Shown here: piece after piece, positions 36,911-45,299 of the stretch | How positions within the stretch are numbered: position 1 is the first letter of the stretch | Layout of the letters: every line of letters starts with the position of its first letter | DNA from: Sandaracinaceae bacterium | GTDB taxonomy: Bacteria; Myxococcota_A; Polyangia; Polyangiales; Sandaracinaceae | Assembly: GCA_020633195.1 (NCBI GenBank) | Contig: JACKEC010000040.1 | Coordinates: forward strand, 4,193-68,192 | DNA length: 64,000 nucleotides | Direction of reading: 5' to 3' | Position numbers and translations under genes: made by a program | The notes under the pieces: model-generated | Told to the model about the DNA's origin: nothing | Databases searched by the model: none | Seen by the model: only the letters and a program-made list of their open reading frames with translations

Positions 36911-38470
36911 TCACCAGCGATCGAGCGGGCGGCCGAGCGCGAGGCGCGCGAACGCGACCGGCTCCGGCGCGCGAGGCCGGCCGAGGGCGTCGTTCAGCTC
37001 GTCGAGGACGAGCTGCATCGCGTCCCGCACGCGCGGCAGCGCGCGGCGATGGGAGGCCTCCGTCGCGAAGTCCGGCGCGAGGAAGCGGGCGGCCGGGTCG
37101 AGCACCGCCTCGCCGAGGTTGCGGGCGAAGTAGCGGTCCTGGGATCGCAGCGCGGCCGCCGCCCCCGTGAAGACGTGCCGGAAGGTGTCGAGCACGCCCA
37201 GCGTCTGGTCGGCGCCGGCGAGGTCGGTCCGGACCGCGTCCAGATCCAGGTGGCGGTCGAGGTAGTAGGGCTCGACCCAGAGGTTGAGGTAGCAGGCCAG
37301 GTCGAGGTCCCACTTCGACGCGAAGACGCCGAGGCTCCCGAGCAGGTCGTACTGGTCTCGGTGCAGCTCGATCGTCGCGCGGTGCCGCAGCGCGAAGAGG
37401 CGATCGTAGAGGTCGCCGCGCTCGGCGAGCGCGGGGGAGGGCTCCCCCTCGAGGTCGCGCCGGATCAGGTCGGTGACCCAGTCATTGGCCAGCGCGATGG
37501 CGTCGCCGCCCGGGCTGTAGAGCGGGTCGGTGAACGCGGCGGCCTCGCCGACGAGCGCCCAGCGCTCGCGCGCGTCGACGAAGCGCGTCGTGCCGTAGGC
37601 GAGCTGGCCGAGCGAGCCGACGTCCTCGAGCTCGGCCGGGGCGAGCAGCTCGCGGATCGCCGCGTGCCGCTCGAGGAAGGCCACGAAGCCCTCGCGGCTG
37701 CGCAGTCGATCGTCGAAGCGCGGGCGATCCATCACCACCCCGACGCTGGTGACGCCGTGCCCGAGCGGGATGAGCCAGATCCAGTAGCCGGGGTAGCAGA
37801 AGTGGTTGGTCGAGAGGACCCGCGCGGTGTGGCGCACGCGACCGCGGAAGGCCTCCGAGCCGTAGGCGTCGAGGTCCACCACGTCGCCGAAGCGACCCCA
37901 CACCGCGGCGCGCTTCACCCCCTCGGCCGTCCGCAGGCCGCGCGCGCGGGCGACGAGGCTCGCCCGGCCGGTCGCGTCGACCAGCCAGCGCGCCTCGACG
38001 TGCGTGCGGCGGTCCTCGGCGCCGACGAGCTCGATCCGATGGGCGCCGTCGGCCTCGGTGGTCGCGCCCGTGACCTTGTAGCCGAGCCGCACGTCGACCC
38101 CGTCGGCGGCGTTCATCGCCAGGAGGTCCTCCTCGAACCGAGCGCGGTCGAGCTGGAACGACGGAAGGGGCAGCATGGCCGTCGAGCCGATCTCGCTCAG
38201 CTCCTCGAGCGCCCCGCCGCGGTCCTCGCGGTCGAAGAAGAAGCGCAGCCCGTTCTTCGGGAGGTGCTGGTCGTAGAGGTACGTCGACAGCGAGAGCCGC
38301 TTGGTCAGGTACTTCCCGCAGACGTCGACCGTCGACTCGCCCACCTTGCGAGCGCGGGTCTGGGCCTTCTCGACGAGCAGCACGCGCGCCTGCGGGACGT
38401 GGCGGGCGAGCTGTCGCGCGAGCAGGTTGCCGGCCATGCCGCCCCCCAGGATCGCGACGTCGAAGCGCAC
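36911..38470 (-). CDS. Flavin-dependent halogenase-like monooxygenase
   Basis: 519 aa. N-terminal FAD-binding GGGMAGN (9-15), then GEST (44-47). Flavin-dependent halogenase hallmarks are present: Lys72 in LPKNGLRFFF (position of the catalytic Lys that carries hypohalite) and the motif WIWLIP, which fits WxWxIP. GEAAAFTDPLYSPGGD matches the second FAD motif. The C-terminal 170 residues are helical. The closest non-halogenating alternative is a geranylgeranyl-reductase or tryptophan-halogenase-fold oxidoreductase. GTG start 38470; a TATAGA lies 6 nt upstream and no ribosome site is visible, so the mRNA may be leaderless. Convergent with the SCP2 gene and divergent from the ketosynthase operon. 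Confidence 0.82.
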   Translation of the reverse strand: MRFDVAILGGGMAGNLLARQLARHVPQARVLLVEKAQTRARKVGESTVDVCGKYLTKRLSLSTYLYDQHLPKNGLRFFFDREDRGGALEELSEIGSTAMLPLPSFQLDRARFEEDLLAMNAADGVDVRLGYKVTGATTEADGAHRIELVGAEDRRTHVEARWLVDATGRASLVARARGLRTAEGVKRAAVWGRFGDVVDLDAYGSEAFRGRVRHTARVLSTNHFCYPGYWIWLIPLGHGVTSVGVVMDRPRFDDRLRSREGFVAFLERHAAIRELLAPAELEDVGSLGQLAYGTTRFVDARERWALVGEAAAFTDPLYSPGGDAIALANDWVTDLIRRDLEGEPSPALAERGDLYDRLFALRHRATIELHRDQYDLLGSLGVFASKWDLDLACYLNLWVEPYYLDRHLDLDAVRTDLAGADQTLGVLDTFRHVFTGAAAALRSQDRYFARNLGEAVLDPAARFLAPDFATEASHRRALPRVRDAMQLVLDELNDALGRPRAPEPVAFARLALGRPLDRW

Positions 38471-38632
38471 GCGATCTCTATATCATCGGAGCCGGGGCGT
38501 GCGCCTCGCGCCCACGGGTGAGGTGAATCGTGCACACTGGCGCAGAGCGCTACACGGCGGCCGGGGTGGCGCCGCGCACGGGCGGGCTGGCACACATGCT
38601 GAGTAGACGGGGACGCATGACCAGGAGCGCCG

Positions 38633-39622
38633 ATGACCGATGACCCGCGGCTGGCCCGGAGGGCCTTCCTCGCGCGGTCCGCCCTCGCGTCCGGCGCCCT
38701 CGTGATCGGCGCCCCGGGCTGCGGCGCCTCGCTGCCGTCGATGCGAGGCGGCGAGTCCGACGAGCTGCTGTCCCGACTCGACCGCGGGCTCGATCGCGTC
38801 CGCAGCGTCCCGCGCGGGGAGTTCGCGCGACACATGACGTGGCTGCCGCAGCCGGAGATCTCCGAGGTGATCCTGCGCAAGACGCTCGAGACGCTGGTGA
38901 TCGCGGACGTCGCGCGCTCGCTCCCCGAGGACGTCGCGGTGCGGGGGGGCCTCGCGGAGGCGCTCGGCGCCGAGCTCCCGGTGCTCGAGACGACGATGCA
39001 GGCCCACTACGCGCTGCTCGCGCGGATGCCCGGCCACGCGCGGCGCGAGCTGACCGCGCGCGTCCGGCGCGAGCCCGAGCTGCCGACGGAGATCGCCGGC
39101 TGGCTCGACCGCCACGCCGCCGAGCTGGGCACCGCGCGCGAGAGCCGCTTCAAGCTGCGCGCCGCGGCGCACGACGTGAAGGTGCGGCTCCGCCGCCAGT
39201 CGGCGGACGCGGTGATCGACGGCTGCGTCGCGAAGGTCGAGCGCGTGGTCGCGCGCAGCGGGGGCACCCTCGGGCTCGGGCACGCGCCGCGGGCGCAGGC
39301 GATGATCTCGGCGATCTGGCAGCAGGTCGACGGGCTGCCGACGGGCGGGGCCTCCGCGCTGACCGCGCCGCTGCCCGAGCCTCCGGAAGACAGGCGGCTC
39401 CCGGTGAACGCGGATCTGGAGTGGGCGCGCTTCGTCCAGCAGTCGCGCCGGCCCTGGTCGGCCCGGTGGGCTCGACCCGGCGACCAAGAGCTCGAGATCG
39501 GCGCGGTCATGATGCCGTTCGGCCTCCTGTCGTGCGGCCTGATGCTGATCATCGGGTTGATCGTCTTGCTCGTCGGTGTGGGAGAGAACGCCTCCTGGGA
39601 CGGGAGGCCGCGCCGTGGCTGA
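38633..39622 (+). CDS. Tat-type lipoprotein, first gene of ketosynthase operon
   Basis: 329 aa. The N-terminus has a twin-arginine signal (RRAFLARSALASGALVIG) followed by APGCG, so a Tat-exported lipoprotein is likely. The mature protein is mostly helical, with charged helices and no motif I recognise; a hydrophobic helix (GLLSCGLMLIIGLIVLLVG) lies near the C-terminus. ATG 38633 has AGGAG five nt upstream. The next gene starts 8 nt before its stop. The upstream 38471-38632 stretch contains only promoters or leader sequence that I cannot resolve. Confidence 0.8.
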   Translation: MTDDPRLARRAFLARSALASGALVIGAPGCGASLPSMRGGESDELLSRLDRGLDRVRSVPRGEFARHMTWLPQPEISEVILRKTLETLVIADVARSLPEDVAVRGGLAEALGAELPVLETTMQAHYALLARMPGHARRELTARVRREPELPTEIAGWLDRHAAELGTARESRFKLRAAAHDVKVRLRRQSADAVIDGCVAKVERVVARSGGTLGLGHAPRAQAMISAIWQQVDGLPTGGASALTAPLPEPPEDRRLPVNADLEWARFVQQSRRPWSARWARPGDQELEIGAVMMPFGLLSCGLMLIIGLIVLLVGVGENASWDGRPRRG

Positions 39623-40031
39623 TCGCCTTCGAGCGCTGCCGGCCCTCGGGATCGCGCTCGCCTGCCTCGGCCTGCTGGGCTGCGGGGGCATCACGCGGAT
39701 GCAGCCGCTGCGCATCGGCCGGCCGGCGAGCCTCGACGCGAGCCAGCACTTCGAGGAGATGCTCGTGGTCGCGCGCTCACGAGGCTACCTGCCCGATCCG
39801 GTCCAGCCCGAGCGCTCGCGCTTCGGGGTGCACCTCCACTACACCGACGAGTACGTGGCCGAGTACGGGCCCTACCGAGCCGCGATCGTCTGCGCCGGCG
39901 GCGTCTGCGACATCCGCCCGATCGGCCCGCGGGTGGAGCTCCACCAGGGTCAGCTGCTGCTCCCGCAGGAGCTCCGCGAGGAGCTCGAGGAGCTGCAGGC
40001 GGCGCTGGATCACATCGGCCACGTACGGTGA
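39615..40031 (+). CDS. Small lipoprotein, second gene of ketosynthase operon
   Basis: 138 aa from GTG 39615 (8-nt overlap with the previous gene). Signal peptide with lipobox LLGC. The mature domain is short (VVARSRGYLPDPVQPERSRF, VHLHYTDEYVAEYGPYRA, one Cys pair CAGGVC) and has no known family. An acidic helix ends the protein (ELREELEELQAALDHI). The overlap of its stop by the next GTG (GTGA) implies tight coupling to the ketosynthase. Confidence 0.75.
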   Translation: MADRLRALPALGIALACLGLLGCGGITRMQPLRIGRPASLDASQHFEEMLVVARSRGYLPDPVQPERSRFGVHLHYTDEYVAEYGPYRAAIVCAGGVCDIRPIGPRVELHQGQLLLPQELREELEELQAALDHIGHVR

Positions 40032-41965
40032 GCCAGGGCGTGGTCATCCGCGGGGTCGGCGCGGTCAGCGCGCTCGGGCCGAACGTCGCCGCGCTCCGCG
40101 ACGCGCTCTGGGCCGGACGCGACGGGATCGCGCCCATCACGCGGTTCGACGTCGCCCCCTTCGAGCCGGTGCACCTCGGCGGCTGCGTGTCGGCGGGCGA
40201 GTCCTGCGTCGAGTGGGCGGTGGCCGCCGCGCTCGAAGCGTGGCGCGACGCCGGTCTCGAAGGGCACGCCGTCGCGCCCGACCGGATCGCCGTCGTCGCC
40301 GGGACCACCGAGGGCGAGGGCTCCGACCTGCCGGGGATCGCGCGAGCGGTCGCGGCGGCGATCGGCGCCGAGGGCGCGCAGTGGACGGTCTCGACCGCGT
40401 GCACGTCGAGCGCGAACGCGTTGGGGCTCGGCAAGGACCTGCTCGATCGAGGCGACGCCGACGTCGTGCTCGCGGGCGGCGCGGAGCGGCTCCTCCCGGA
40501 GATGTTCGCGGGCTTCTTCCGGCTCGGCGTCCTCGCCACCGACGCGTGCGCTCCCTTCGGCGCGACGCGCGGGACGACGTTGGGCGAGGGCGCGGGCTTC
40601 GTGGTGCTCGAGCGCGCGGAGCGCCGCGACGGGCCGGTCCGCGCCTACCTGCACGGCTACGGGCTCGGGAGCGACGCGTGGCACGAGACCACCCCCGAGC
40701 CGCGGGGCGGCGGCATCGAGCGCGCGTCCAAGGGCGCGCTCGGCGACGCGGGGCTCGCGGCCTCGGCGATCGACTACGTCAACGCGCACGGCACGGGGAC
40801 GCCGGCCAACGACGACTCCGAGTGGCGAGGCATCCGCGCGGCCCTCGGGGCGCGCGCGGAGGCGATCCCCGTGAGCGCGTCCAAGTCGTTCCTCGCCCAC
40901 GCGCAGGGCGCGGCCGGGGTGCTCGAGCTCATCGCCACGTTCTGCTGTGTGGAGCAAGGCTCCTTGCCACCCACGCTGCGCGTCGGGGAGGGCCGACCCA
41001 ACGGGCCGCCGGACCCCATCGGGCAGGGCTCGCCGCGGGCCGCGCGCGTCACGCGCTGGCTCTCCAACAGCTCCGCGTTCGGGGGCGCCAACGCGGTCCT
41101 CTGTCTCGGCACCGAGCCCGCGCCCGCGACGGACGCGGGGCCTCGCGTCGCGCGGGTGGTCGGCCTCGGCCGCGTGCGCTTCGAGGCGGACGAGCCGCGC
41201 GACGAGGCGCGCCTCGCGCGTGGCGTCGGGGTCGATCTGCTGGACACCGATCCCTCGGGGCGCTTGTGCGTCGCGGCCGCCTCGCGCGCGCTCGCGGACG
41301 CCTCGATCCGGATCCGCGGCGGGCTCCGCGAGCGCGCGGGGATCTTCGCGGGCGCGACCCGGGTGTCGCCGACGAGCCTCGCGGAGTACCGCGACAGCAT
41401 CGAGCGCCACGGCCTCGGGCGCTGCTCGGCCGTCGCGTTCTCGCGCCTCGTCCTGCACGCGCCGGCCGGGGCCACGTCGCGCCTGCTCGCGCTGCGCGGG
41501 CCGACGACGACGCTCGCGGCCTACGGGGTCGGTGGGCTCTTGGCGTTCGGCTACGCAGCCGACACGATCCGGCGTCGCCGCGACGCGGACGTGATGCTCG
41601 CGCTCGGCTTCGACGAGCGGGCCGAGCTCGAGGAGTCCGAGGGGGCGGCCTGCGCGGTGATCGCCGCCGACGCGGACGCGGGCCCGTGCGTCGTCGGGTT
41701 CGCGACGGCGGGCCCGGACGCGCTCGAGGCCGCGATCGACGCCGCGCTGACGCGGGCGGGCGCCACGCGCGACGCGGTGGCGTCGTGGCATCGCCTCGAC
41801 GGAGTCGGCCCCGCCCCGTCGCTGTCGAGCGCGAGCCTCGCGCTCGAGGCGGCGGTCGCGGTGAGAGAGGGCGCGCGCTACGCCGTCGCGGCCGCCGCGG
41901 ACGACAGCGTATCTTGCGCCGTGGTGCTCGCGCCCAACCCGGGACGGATGAAGACGCATGGATGA
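40028..41965 (+). CDS. Fused beta-ketoacyl synthase with degenerate second KS domain
   Basis: 645 aa, about one and a half KS units. The first domain (1-370) is a FabF-type elongating ketosynthase with all catalytic residues: Cys125 in STACTSSANALG, His254 in NAHGTGTP, and Lys286 and His291 in SASKSFLAHAQGAAG. The second domain (about 375-640) keeps the fold cue GPTTTLAAYGVGGLLAFGYA but has no Cys at the nucleophile position. It resembles a chain-length-factor-like partner fused in cis. It would condense an acyl chain on the ACP encoded next. Starts as GTGA on the previous stop; overlaps the ACP gene by 8 nt. Confidence 0.9.
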   Translation: MSQGVVIRGVGAVSALGPNVAALRDALWAGRDGIAPITRFDVAPFEPVHLGGCVSAGESCVEWAVAAALEAWRDAGLEGHAVAPDRIAVVAGTTEGEGSDLPGIARAVAAAIGAEGAQWTVSTACTSSANALGLGKDLLDRGDADVVLAGGAERLLPEMFAGFFRLGVLATDACAPFGATRGTTLGEGAGFVVLERAERRDGPVRAYLHGYGLGSDAWHETTPEPRGGGIERASKGALGDAGLAASAIDYVNAHGTGTPANDDSEWRGIRAALGARAEAIPVSASKSFLAHAQGAAGVLELIATFCCVEQGSLPPTLRVGEGRPNGPPDPIGQGSPRAARVTRWLSNSSAFGGANAVLCLGTEPAPATDAGPRVARVVGLGRVRFEADEPRDEARLARGVGVDLLDTDPSGRLCVAAASRALADASIRIRGGLRERAGIFAGATRVSPTSLAEYRDSIERHGLGRCSAVAFSRLVLHAPAGATSRLLALRGPTTTLAAYGVGGLLAFGYAADTIRRRRDADVMLALGFDERAELEESEGAACAVIAADADAGPCVVGFATAGPDALEAAIDAALTRAGATRDAVASWHRLDGVGPAPSLSSASLALEAAVAVREGARYAVAAAADDSVSCAVVLAPNPGRMKTHG

Positions 41966-42254
41966 AGAGCTGACCCAGCACTGCGCGGAGCGCGAGGCGA
42001 TCCTCGCGCGCCTGCGGACCATGCTCGTGGACGACCTGCGCGTGCGGGTCGAGCCCGAGCAGATCGACCTCGACGCGCCGCTGTTCGGGACGGGCCTCGG
42101 CCTCGACTCGATCGACGCGGTGGAGCTCGTGGTCGCGATCGAGTCCGCGTTCGGCCTCCGCTTCCCCGAAGAGCAGACCGGCCCGTGGCGGTTCCGGACG
42201 GTGCACTCGCTGCTCGAGCTCGTGCTCGATCCGCCGGAAGGGAGCCGGCCGTGA
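41958..42254 (+). CDS. Acyl carrier protein
   Basis: 98 aa. Phosphopantetheine site Ser51 in GLGLDSIDAVEL; helix II and III follow (VVAIESAFGLRFPEEQ). The charged N-terminal extension (~20 aa) is longer than in AcpP, typical of specialised ACPs. It carries acyl intermediates between the ketosynthase and the FabZ-like dehydratase in the same operon. Overlaps the next gene as GTGA. Confidence 0.93.
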   Translation: MDEELTQHCAEREAILARLRTMLVDDLRVRVEPEQIDLDAPLFGTGLGLDSIDAVELVVAIESAFGLRFPEEQTGPWRFRTVHSLLELVLDPPEGSRP

Positions 42255-43303
42255 CCGTCCCCGAGGCGATGCTCGCGATCCGGACGCGCGCGGCGTACTC
42301 GCGCTCCCCCGACGTCGCGCTCCTCGGCGTGCGCGGAGAGGACGCGCAGGCCGCGCTCGAGGCGCTCCTGCCCTCGCGCCTGTTCCTGCGCGACGCGCAG
42401 GTGAAGGAGTCGCTCCTGCTCGACGAAGCCGGCCGACCGATCGCGGACGTGCTGGTGTGCGCCGACGACGAGGACTTCCTCCTGCTCGTCGAGGGGCTCG
42501 ATCGCGCCGCGCTGCGCGCGCACGTCGAGGCGCACCTGCCGGCCGAGGTGCGCCCCGAGCTCGTGGACGCGTCCGAGACGCACGAGGTGATCTCCCTGCA
42601 CGGCCCCTGGGCCTGGCACCTCGTCGCCGCCGTGCTCGGCGAGGACATGGTCGCGCTGCCGTACCTGAACTTCTTCCGGATCGACGCGGGGCTCTGCGTT
42701 CGCGCGGGCAAGACGGGCGAGTACGGCTACGACCTGGTGATCCGTCGCGACGCGGCTGCGCAGGTGTGGGCCTCGGTGGAGGCGGCGGCGCGCGCGATGG
42801 ACGCGCTCGAGGTCGACGCGGCGACGCTGTCGCTGTGCCGGTTCGAGAGCTGGTTCTTCGATCCGAGGTTCGTCCCGGACGACACCACCCCGCTCGAGCT
42901 GCAGCTCTCGTGGCGCCTCGACTACGGCCGCGACGGGTGGGTCGGCCGCGAGGCGATCGACGCGCGTCGACGGGTCGGCGTCTCGCGGCGCCGCGCGTGC
43001 CTGCTCGCCGAGCGCGAGGTCACGGTGGGCGACCCGGTCCTCTTCGGCGACACCGAGATCGGGGTCGTGACGCGCGCCGAGCGCTCGCCGGTCCTCGACC
43101 GCTGGGTCGTCGCCGCGATGCTCGACGCGGCGTGGGCGCACGGGGGCATCGACCGCTACCGCGTCGGCGCCGACCGGGTCCCGGTTCGGACGATGGCGCC
43201 GCCCTTGATCGACAACCGCAGCCTCTACGTCGATCCGCGGCGCCACACGTGGGCCGCCCGCGACGAGCTCGAGGCGCGACCCCTCGTTCGAGGCGTCCGA
43301 TGA
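42251..43303 (+). CDS. GcvT/YgfZ-like aminomethyltransferase-fold protein
   Basis: 350 aa. Family marks of the glycine-cleavage T protein fold: VLVCADDEDFLLLVEG, ISLHGPWAWHLVAAVLG, RAGKTGEYGYDLVI (the GxTGExGYE-type folate loop) and a C-terminal beta-barrel with GRDGWVGREAI. GcvT binds tetrahydrofolate; YgfZ-type relatives help Fe-S proteins. No other glycine-cleavage gene is near, so a standard role is unlikely. It could bind folate or an Fe-S cluster for this pathway, or modify the acyl chain. Starts GTGA on the ACP stop and ends with ATGA into the dehydratase gene. Confidence 0.85.
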   Translation: MTVPEAMLAIRTRAAYSRSPDVALLGVRGEDAQAALEALLPSRLFLRDAQVKESLLLDEAGRPIADVLVCADDEDFLLLVEGLDRAALRAHVEAHLPAEVRPELVDASETHEVISLHGPWAWHLVAAVLGEDMVALPYLNFFRIDAGLCVRAGKTGEYGYDLVIRRDAAAQVWASVEAAARAMDALEVDAATLSLCRFESWFFDPRFVPDDTTPLELQLSWRLDYGRDGWVGREAIDARRRVGVSRRRACLLAEREVTVGDPVLFGDTEIGVVTRAERSPVLDRWVVAAMLDAAWAHGGIDRYRVGADRVPVRTMAPPLIDNRSLYVDPRRHTWAARDELEARPLVRGVR

Positions 43304-43896
43304 GCGAGCTGACGTCGCTCAAGCTCGGCGCCGACACGGTGCTCCGGCTCCTCCCGCACCGACGCCCGTTCGTCTTCCTCGACGGGATCCGCGGGCTCAC
43401 CCGACAGCCGCGACCGACGCTGACGGGCTTCAAGCAGGTGTCCGTCAACGAGCCCGTCTTCGAAGGTCACTTCCCGGGCCTGAGCCTCTGGCCCGGCGTG
43501 TACACGATCGAGGGGCTCGGGCAGGCGGTGAACGCGCTCCTCGTGCTGCTCGCGATCGTCGAGGGCTTCGAGCGCCACGAGCACACCGAGGCCGAGGCGT
43601 TCGAGGCGCTGCGGGCGATCGACGCGCGGCACCGGCTCGGCGCGCGCCCCGCGACGGAGACGGAGCGCGAGCTCATCGAGCGCCTCGGCCCGGCCAGCGC
43701 GCGGGTGGGGCTCGCGGGCGCGATCGACGTCAAGCTCATCGAGCCCGTCTTCGCCGGCGCGACCCTCGAGTACCGCGTGACGCTCACCCATGCGTTCTCC
43801 AACGCGCGCCGCTTCGACGTCCTCGCCACCGTGGACGGTCGGCCCGTGGCCGAGGGCACGATGAGCAGCGCGCTGCCGCACGCGTTCCCGACGTGA
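43300..43896 (+). CDS. FabZ-like hotdog dehydratase
   Basis: 198 aa hotdog-fold protein. LLPHRRPFVFLDGI and NEPVFEGHFPGLSLWPGVYTIEGLGQ resemble FabZ: catalytic His57 in GHFPG and Glu71 in the following helix. Compared with FabZ it carries a ~45-residue charged insert (about 92-140), so the active-site entry may differ. It should dehydrate 3-hydroxyacyl-ACP. No ketoreductase or enoyl-reductase is in the operon, so those would come from elsewhere. The stop overlaps the next gene as GTGA. Confidence 0.88.
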   Translation: MSELTSLKLGADTVLRLLPHRRPFVFLDGIRGLTRQPRPTLTGFKQVSVNEPVFEGHFPGLSLWPGVYTIEGLGQAVNALLVLLAIVEGFERHEHTEAEAFEALRAIDARHRLGARPATETERELIERLGPASARVGLAGAIDVKLIEPVFAGATLEYRVTLTHAFSNARRFDVLATVDGRPVAEGTMSSALPHAFPT

Positions 43897-45299
43897 TCCG
43901 CGCGCCCGTCCTCGGCCTGCTCTTCCTCGCAGGGTGCGGCGCGGCGGCGCTCGAGCCGGTGTGGATGGGGCGCAGCCCGGATGGCGCGGCGCGGGTCCGG
44001 GTGCTGCCCGCCGAGCGCGGCGAGCGGCTCGTCCTCGACGACCGCGAGGTGGGGGTCTTCGCCGCGGTGGCGGTGCAGCACCTCCGGTGGTCCGACGGAG
44101 CCGTGGTGGTGCCGGTTCAGACCGAGCTCGGGTGGCACGTGCTGGTGGGGACGACGCTCGGCCCGGCGCACGACGCGGTCGCCGAGGTCCGCGTGGTCGA
44201 GGGCGGGGTCGCCTACGCGGCGCTCGGCGACGAGGGCTGGCGGGTGATCGCGCCCGGGTTCGATGGGCCGGCGCACGAGTCGATCCTCGCGGGGTCGCTG
44301 CGCGTCGAGCGCGGCCGCGTCGCCTACGTCACCCGCGAAGGGGGCGCGGTGTTCGCCGTCGTCGACGGCCAGCGGGGCCCGCCGTTTCGGTACGTCGATC
44401 GCCTCGAGCTGGTGGGCAAGGGGCTCTCGGTCCTCTACGTCGGCTACGACGACGACGGCGCGCGCGTGGTCGTCGACGGCGTGCCCGGGCCGACGCTGGA
44501 CGCGGTGCACGAGGTCGCGGTCGCCACGCTGAGCGCGCGGTGGGCGGCGATCGTGGAGCGCGGCGGTCGCCTCGAGCTGCTCCGCGACGGCGTGCCCACG
44601 ACGCTCGAGCGAGGCGCGAGCGGGCTCGTCACGAGCGCGGACGGCGCGCGCGTCGCGTGGACCGAGCCGGCGGGTCGTCGCGTCGACGTGCGCGTCGACG
44701 GCGCGCGGGTCGGCCGCTACGGCGAGGTCCGCGAGCTCGGCTTCGTCCCGACGAGCCTCGCGCCGATCTTCGTGGCGACCGACGAGCGGGGCGAGCGCGT
44801 GGTGCACGCGGGGCGCGCGGGCCCGCGCTTCGACGCGGTCGATGGGCCCGTCGTCAACGCCGCCGGGCACTGGGCTTACGTCGGTCGTCGGCGGGTCGGC
44901 TCCGCGGTGGTCGTCGACGGCCGGCCGGTCTTTCGCGGCGAGTGGGCCGACGCGCCCTCGCTCGCGACGGGCAGCGCCCGATGGGCGTGCGTCGTTCGCC
45001 AGGCGGGCCGGCGCTACGTGCTCACGCCGGACGGCCGGACGCCGATCGCCCAGCCGTTCGTCGACACCCTCGTGCTCGATCCCGTGGGCGCGCACTGGGC
45101 CATCGCCGTCGCGGACCGCGAGACGCGCGCGCTCTCGGTGCTCGTCGACGGAGCGCCGGCCGCGGACCTCGCGATGGACGAGCTCGCCACGCAGCTCGGC
45201 GCGGGCGCGGATGGATTCGAGGCGGCCCGCGCGATCGTCGCGAGCGAGCTAGCGAGGGCGGCCGAGGAGGAGCTCGCGAGCGAGGTTGCGCCTGAGTAG
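43893..45299 (+). CDS. Beta-propeller-like lipoprotein, last gene of ketosynthase operon
   Basis: 468 aa. Signal peptide with lipobox LFLAGC. The body is made of repeated beta units of ~40-50 residues (patterns such as VVDGVPGPTLDAVHEVAVATLSARWAAIVER and VVDGRPVFRGEWADAPS) that suggest a beta-propeller with WD40-like or NHL-like blades. Possibly a surface partner for the lipid product; role unknown. GTG start overlaps the dehydratase stop. The 3' end overlaps the convergent flavoenzyme gene by 51 nt. The C-terminus is a charged helix. Confidence 0.75.
   Translation: MIRAPVLGLLFLAGCGAAALEPVWMGRSPDGAARVRVLPAERGERLVLDDREVGVFAAVAVQHLRWSDGAVVVPVQTELGWHVLVGTTLGPAHDAVAEVRVVEGGVAYAALGDEGWRVIAPGFDGPAHESILAGSLRVERGRVAYVTREGGAVFAVVDGQRGPPFRYVDRLELVGKGLSVLYVGYDDDGARVVVDGVPGPTLDAVHEVAVATLSARWAAIVERGGRLELLRDGVPTTLERGASGLVTSADGARVAWTEPAGRRVDVRVDGARVGRYGEVRELGFVPTSLAPIFVATDERGERVVHAGRAGPRFDAVDGPVVNAAGHWAYVGRRRVGSAVVVDGRPVFRGEWADAPSLATGSARWACVVRQAGRRYVLTPDGRTPIAQPFVDTLVLDPVGAHWAIAVADRETRALSVLVDGAPAADLAMDELATQLGAGADGFEAARAIVASELARAAEEELASEVAPE

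Noticed and set aside
38588..38602. Sigma-54 -24/-12 promoter (tggcac near 38588)
   Set aside because: The GC of the -12 box is not at the required 10-nt spacing from the GG.
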